Shown piece after piece: positions 62,290-64,000 of a stretch of 64,000 nt of DNA. The position numbers and the translations under genes were made by a program. Position 1 is the first letter of the stretch. Each line of letters opens with the position of its first letter. A model generated the notes under the pieces. The model searched no databases. It had not been told where the DNA came from and was given only the letters and a program-made list of their open reading frames with translations. The DNA is from Flavobacteriia bacterium (lineage in GTDB: Bacteria; Bacteroidota; Bacteroidia; Flavobacteriales_D; Crocinitomicaceae): positions 26,721-90,720 of the forward strand of contig JACOTM010000012.1 of the NCBI GenBank assembly GCA_016178305.1. The letters are read 5' to 3'.

Positions 62290-62763
62290 ATGAAAATATT
62301 AATTATAGTCCCCGTTTTATTGTTTTTCGCTTGTACTCAACAACCACAAGAAAAAATAGATGGTGAATGGATAAAAGGTACTAAACAAGAAAAAATCCAT
62401 ACAATCGAAAAACAGTTTCGTGGATTTGACAACACAATGGTAGAAATTGGATACCGATATCAAGAATTATATTGGGCAGGGAAAGATGAAAATTGGGATT
62501 ATGCTACCTATCAGATTGAAAAAATGAAACTTACCATTGAAAATGGACTGGAACGAAGACCCAAAAGAGCAAAATCAGCAGATCATTTTTTAAAATCTGT
62601 TTTACCTGAAATGCTAAAAAGTGTACAACAAAGAGATACTGTGATTTTTAATGAAAATTTCGATATGTTAACCGCGAATTGTATTAATTGTCACTCAATG
62701 GAAAAAGTTCCATACTTTACCGTGAAAAAACCTATTTATCGACAATCACCGATTAGAAAATAG
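62290..62763 (+). CDS. Mono-haem c-type lipoprotein
   Basis: A 157-aa lipoprotein (LFFAC, Cys15) of helical character with one haem c motif, CINCH at 131-135, close to the C-terminus (ANCINCHSMEKV). Probably an electron-transfer partner of the di-haem and Rieske proteins. 71 bp after the DHOR gene, apparently last in the operon. Confidence 0.75.
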   Translation: MKILIIVPVLLFFACTQQPQEKIDGEWIKGTKQEKIHTIEKQFRGFDNTMVEIGYRYQELYWAGKDENWDYATYQIEKMKLTIENGLERRPKRAKSADHFLKSVLPEMLKSVQQRDTVIFNENFDMLTANCINCHSMEKVPYFTVKKPIYRQSPIRK

Positions 62764-62919
62764 AATATTGAAATAGTAATAATCTCGTTTTTAGTATTTT
62801 AATTCTCACCTTTTTTCTGAATTTGGTTTAGGCGCAATCTTAACTCGTGTGTTTATGATATTTTTATAATAATTTATATTCTAGCTTTTATAAATTCAAT
62901 AAACATAATAGCTTAGATC
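62764..62919. other. Intergenic stretch, nothing recognised
   Basis: AT-rich gap between the haem operon and the HTH gene. I see no clear terminator or dyad. Confidence 0.4.
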
Positions 62920-63132
62920 CTATGGTAATTTAATATCGCTGAAAAGAATTTGATGTAATTCGTTGGGTTCAATTTCTAAAGCTAATGCAATTAAATGTAA
63001 TTCTCTTGCCCTAAGTTCAGAATTTTCTTTTGAGGTCAAAACAGTTAATCTATTTTCTGTAATACCAGTTTTTCTTGATAATTCAGCTCTATTAATCAAT
63101 TTCTTTGCAAAATACAATCCCAAAGTTGTCAT
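62920..63132 (-). CDS. Small XRE-type helix-turn-helix protein
   Basis: A 70-aa protein that is almost entirely an HTH (INRAELSRKTGITENRLTVLTSKEN, then ELHLIALALEIEPNELHQIL). Typical of small regulators in mobile elements. It could control element excision or cargo, with no direct evidence. Confidence 0.7.
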   Translation of the reverse strand: MTTLGLYFAKKLINRAELSRKTGITENRLTVLTSKENSELRARELHLIALALEIEPNELHQILFSDIKLP

Positions 63133-63270
63133 AAAAACATTAATTTATCGAGTAAAATTAAGGATTCGTTGCATTATAAAAGAAATTATATAATATACTT
63201 TGTTATTTACTTTATTTAATGTTACATTTGATTGAATTATTCAATTATTAATATAAATAAGTAAAGGATT

Positions 63271-63570
63271 ATGGATGAGCAAAAATTAATAATATCATTA
63301 ATAAAAGACGATTTAATAAACTTTAAACTTGTAAATGGATTAAATAAATTGGGACTAAATGCCGGAATGTATTTTACCCATTCATGTGATACAGTTTTCA
63401 AATTAATGGGCTTTGAAAATGAAAAATACAACGAAGAACTTTTTGAACATTATATTGAATTAAGTAAAAAGGTAATTAACATTGACATATCTGAATCGAA
63501 TGAGCCACTAAATGAATTATGTATTGAAATTTATACCGAATTAGTTTCTTTTCAAGTAAATAATATGTGA
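63271..63570 (+). CDS. Hypothetical protein, 99 aa
   Basis: An acidic, helical protein without a motif I know. It is divergent from the HTH gene across 138 bp. Codon use resembles the neighbours, so it is probably real. A half dyad of the ATACC kind (63598-63602 with T5) follows its stop. Confidence 0.5.
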   Translation: MDEQKLIISLIKDDLINFKLVNGLNKLGLNAGMYFTHSCDTVFKLMGFENEKYNEELFEHYIELSKKVINIDISESNEPLNELCIEIYTELVSFQVNNM

Positions 63571-63834
63571 TTTTAATCTTCTTTTACGCTTCGATATATA
63601 CCGTTTTTGTAACTTATTGATAATCAGAATTAATAAAAAACACATCTTTTTTATTATTGACAACAAATACAGATAAGGGAAGATAAAAGACGATAAGAGA
63701 GATTAAATAAAGGAAAGAATTTTAGCTCAAAAAAGCTATGTGTTTTACATGGAATTGCATTAAAAAATTTCAAAGTTTTGTAAAATTTAGCAATTATTCG
63801 TGTAAGAAATTAATAATTCTTCCGTTCTAAGGAT
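63571..63834. other. Intergenic stretch before the partial gene at the window end
   Basis: AT-rich, with an ATACC-GTTTTTGT half-site at 63598-63610 whose right half does not match. No gene seen. Confidence 0.4.
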
Positions 63835-64000
63835 ATGGAAAAGAAAGAATCGCCTCAGGAACAATTTGAATCTGCATCGGAATATTACCGCAATGTACTC
63901 AAAAACGGATTTTTGGAAAGTGTTGAGAACTCAACAGATAAACAATATGCTCATACCTATTACAAAAGAGTAATCTTTGAATACAATCAATTTATTCCGC
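63835..64000 (+). CDS. Partial gene at window end, unrecognised
   Basis: An open frame of 55 codons beginning ATGGAAAAGAAAGAATCG and running off the window. Visible residues are acidic and Tyr-rich (SASEYYRNVLKNGFLESV, YYKRVIFEYNQFIP). I do not recognise the family; position inside the element suggests element-encoded. Confidence 0.45.
   Translation, partial: MEKKESPQEQFESASEYYRNVLKNGFLESVENSTDKQYAHTYYKRVIFEYNQFIP

Noticed and set aside
63598..63615. ATACC-GTTTTTGT-AACTT as a fifth full operator
   Set aside because: Only the left half and T run match, the TTG spacing is off and no -7 box follows, so it is at most a half-site.
1..64000. Many antisense and out-of-frame ORFs inside long genes
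   Set aside because: They overlap well-supported genes, have low-complexity AT-rich translations and no recognisable motifs.

Overview
The window looks like chromosome of a low-GC member of the Bacteroidota, most likely Flavobacteriia (Crocinitomicaceae/Fluviicola-like). This rests on T9SS C-terminal sorting domains, TonB-dependent receptors with carboxypeptidase-like N-termini, two-component 'propeller' sensors, SiaC, HYC_CC_PP and DUF6686 type small proteins, almost no Shine-Dalgarno sequences, and promoters of the Bacteroidetes type (TTG, about 20 bp, TAnnTTTG). The family-level placement is inference.

Layout. 1-4629: cell-wall elongation block (3' end of PBP2, RodA, class A PBP). 4647-5979: CoA-transferase pair scoA/scoB. 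ScoB has lost about 58 residues, including the catalytic Glu, and a truncated four-helix-bundle ORF lies between the two. 7460-13635 (minus): a copper/metal-type envelope cluster (HYC_CC_PP protein, TonB receptor with a Cys-Cys plug, HMA domain, thioredoxin-like T9SS protein, beta-barrel, YncE propeller). 13696-24414: GH3 acyl-adenylase, UspA, a 1295-aa propeller/adenylate-cyclase/HD fusion, ferritin, RNase R and RadA. 24590-29378: SiaC plus a TerB-like/ABCG fusion, a lipoprotein and a secreted protein. 29384-34322 (minus): LytS/LytTR two-component pair with a CsgG/LpoB-like exported protein. 34627-39867 (minus): HTH, EamA, flippase-like protein, Ig-like lipoprotein, fRMsr.

40730-44480 is accessory: a G9 tract, imperfect direct repeats, a GC-rich imperfect palindrome, GTTAG boundaries and an attC-like element suggestive of gene cassettes, two gene remnants, and a decayed higB with intact higA. 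dxr, a membrane protein and ribE follow.

47282-64000 appears to be one side of an integrated element. A 42-nt 3' piece of a CAT-anticodon tRNA (with the native tRNA terminator) sits beside a tyrosine recombinase, and no complete copy of that tRNA is seen to the right, so the element probably runs past the window end. Its cargo is a divergent haem/iron module: HmuY-like proteins, a TonB receptor, an exported tandem CbiX-type chelatase and DUF6686 proteins leftwards; a porin, Rieske protein, imelysin, di-haem oxidoreductase and mono-haem lipoprotein rightwards; and a RIC-type hemerythrin di-iron protein nearby. The three promoters share an 18-bp dyad ((A/T)TACC-N8-GGTAT) placed directly on the -33 TTG with an identical 20-bp gap to the -7 box. 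The divergent pair also carries a 19-bp ATTTAGA-N5-TCTAAAT dyad between -33 and -7. This mobile, jointly controlled haem/iron system is the strongest candidate for something undescribed.
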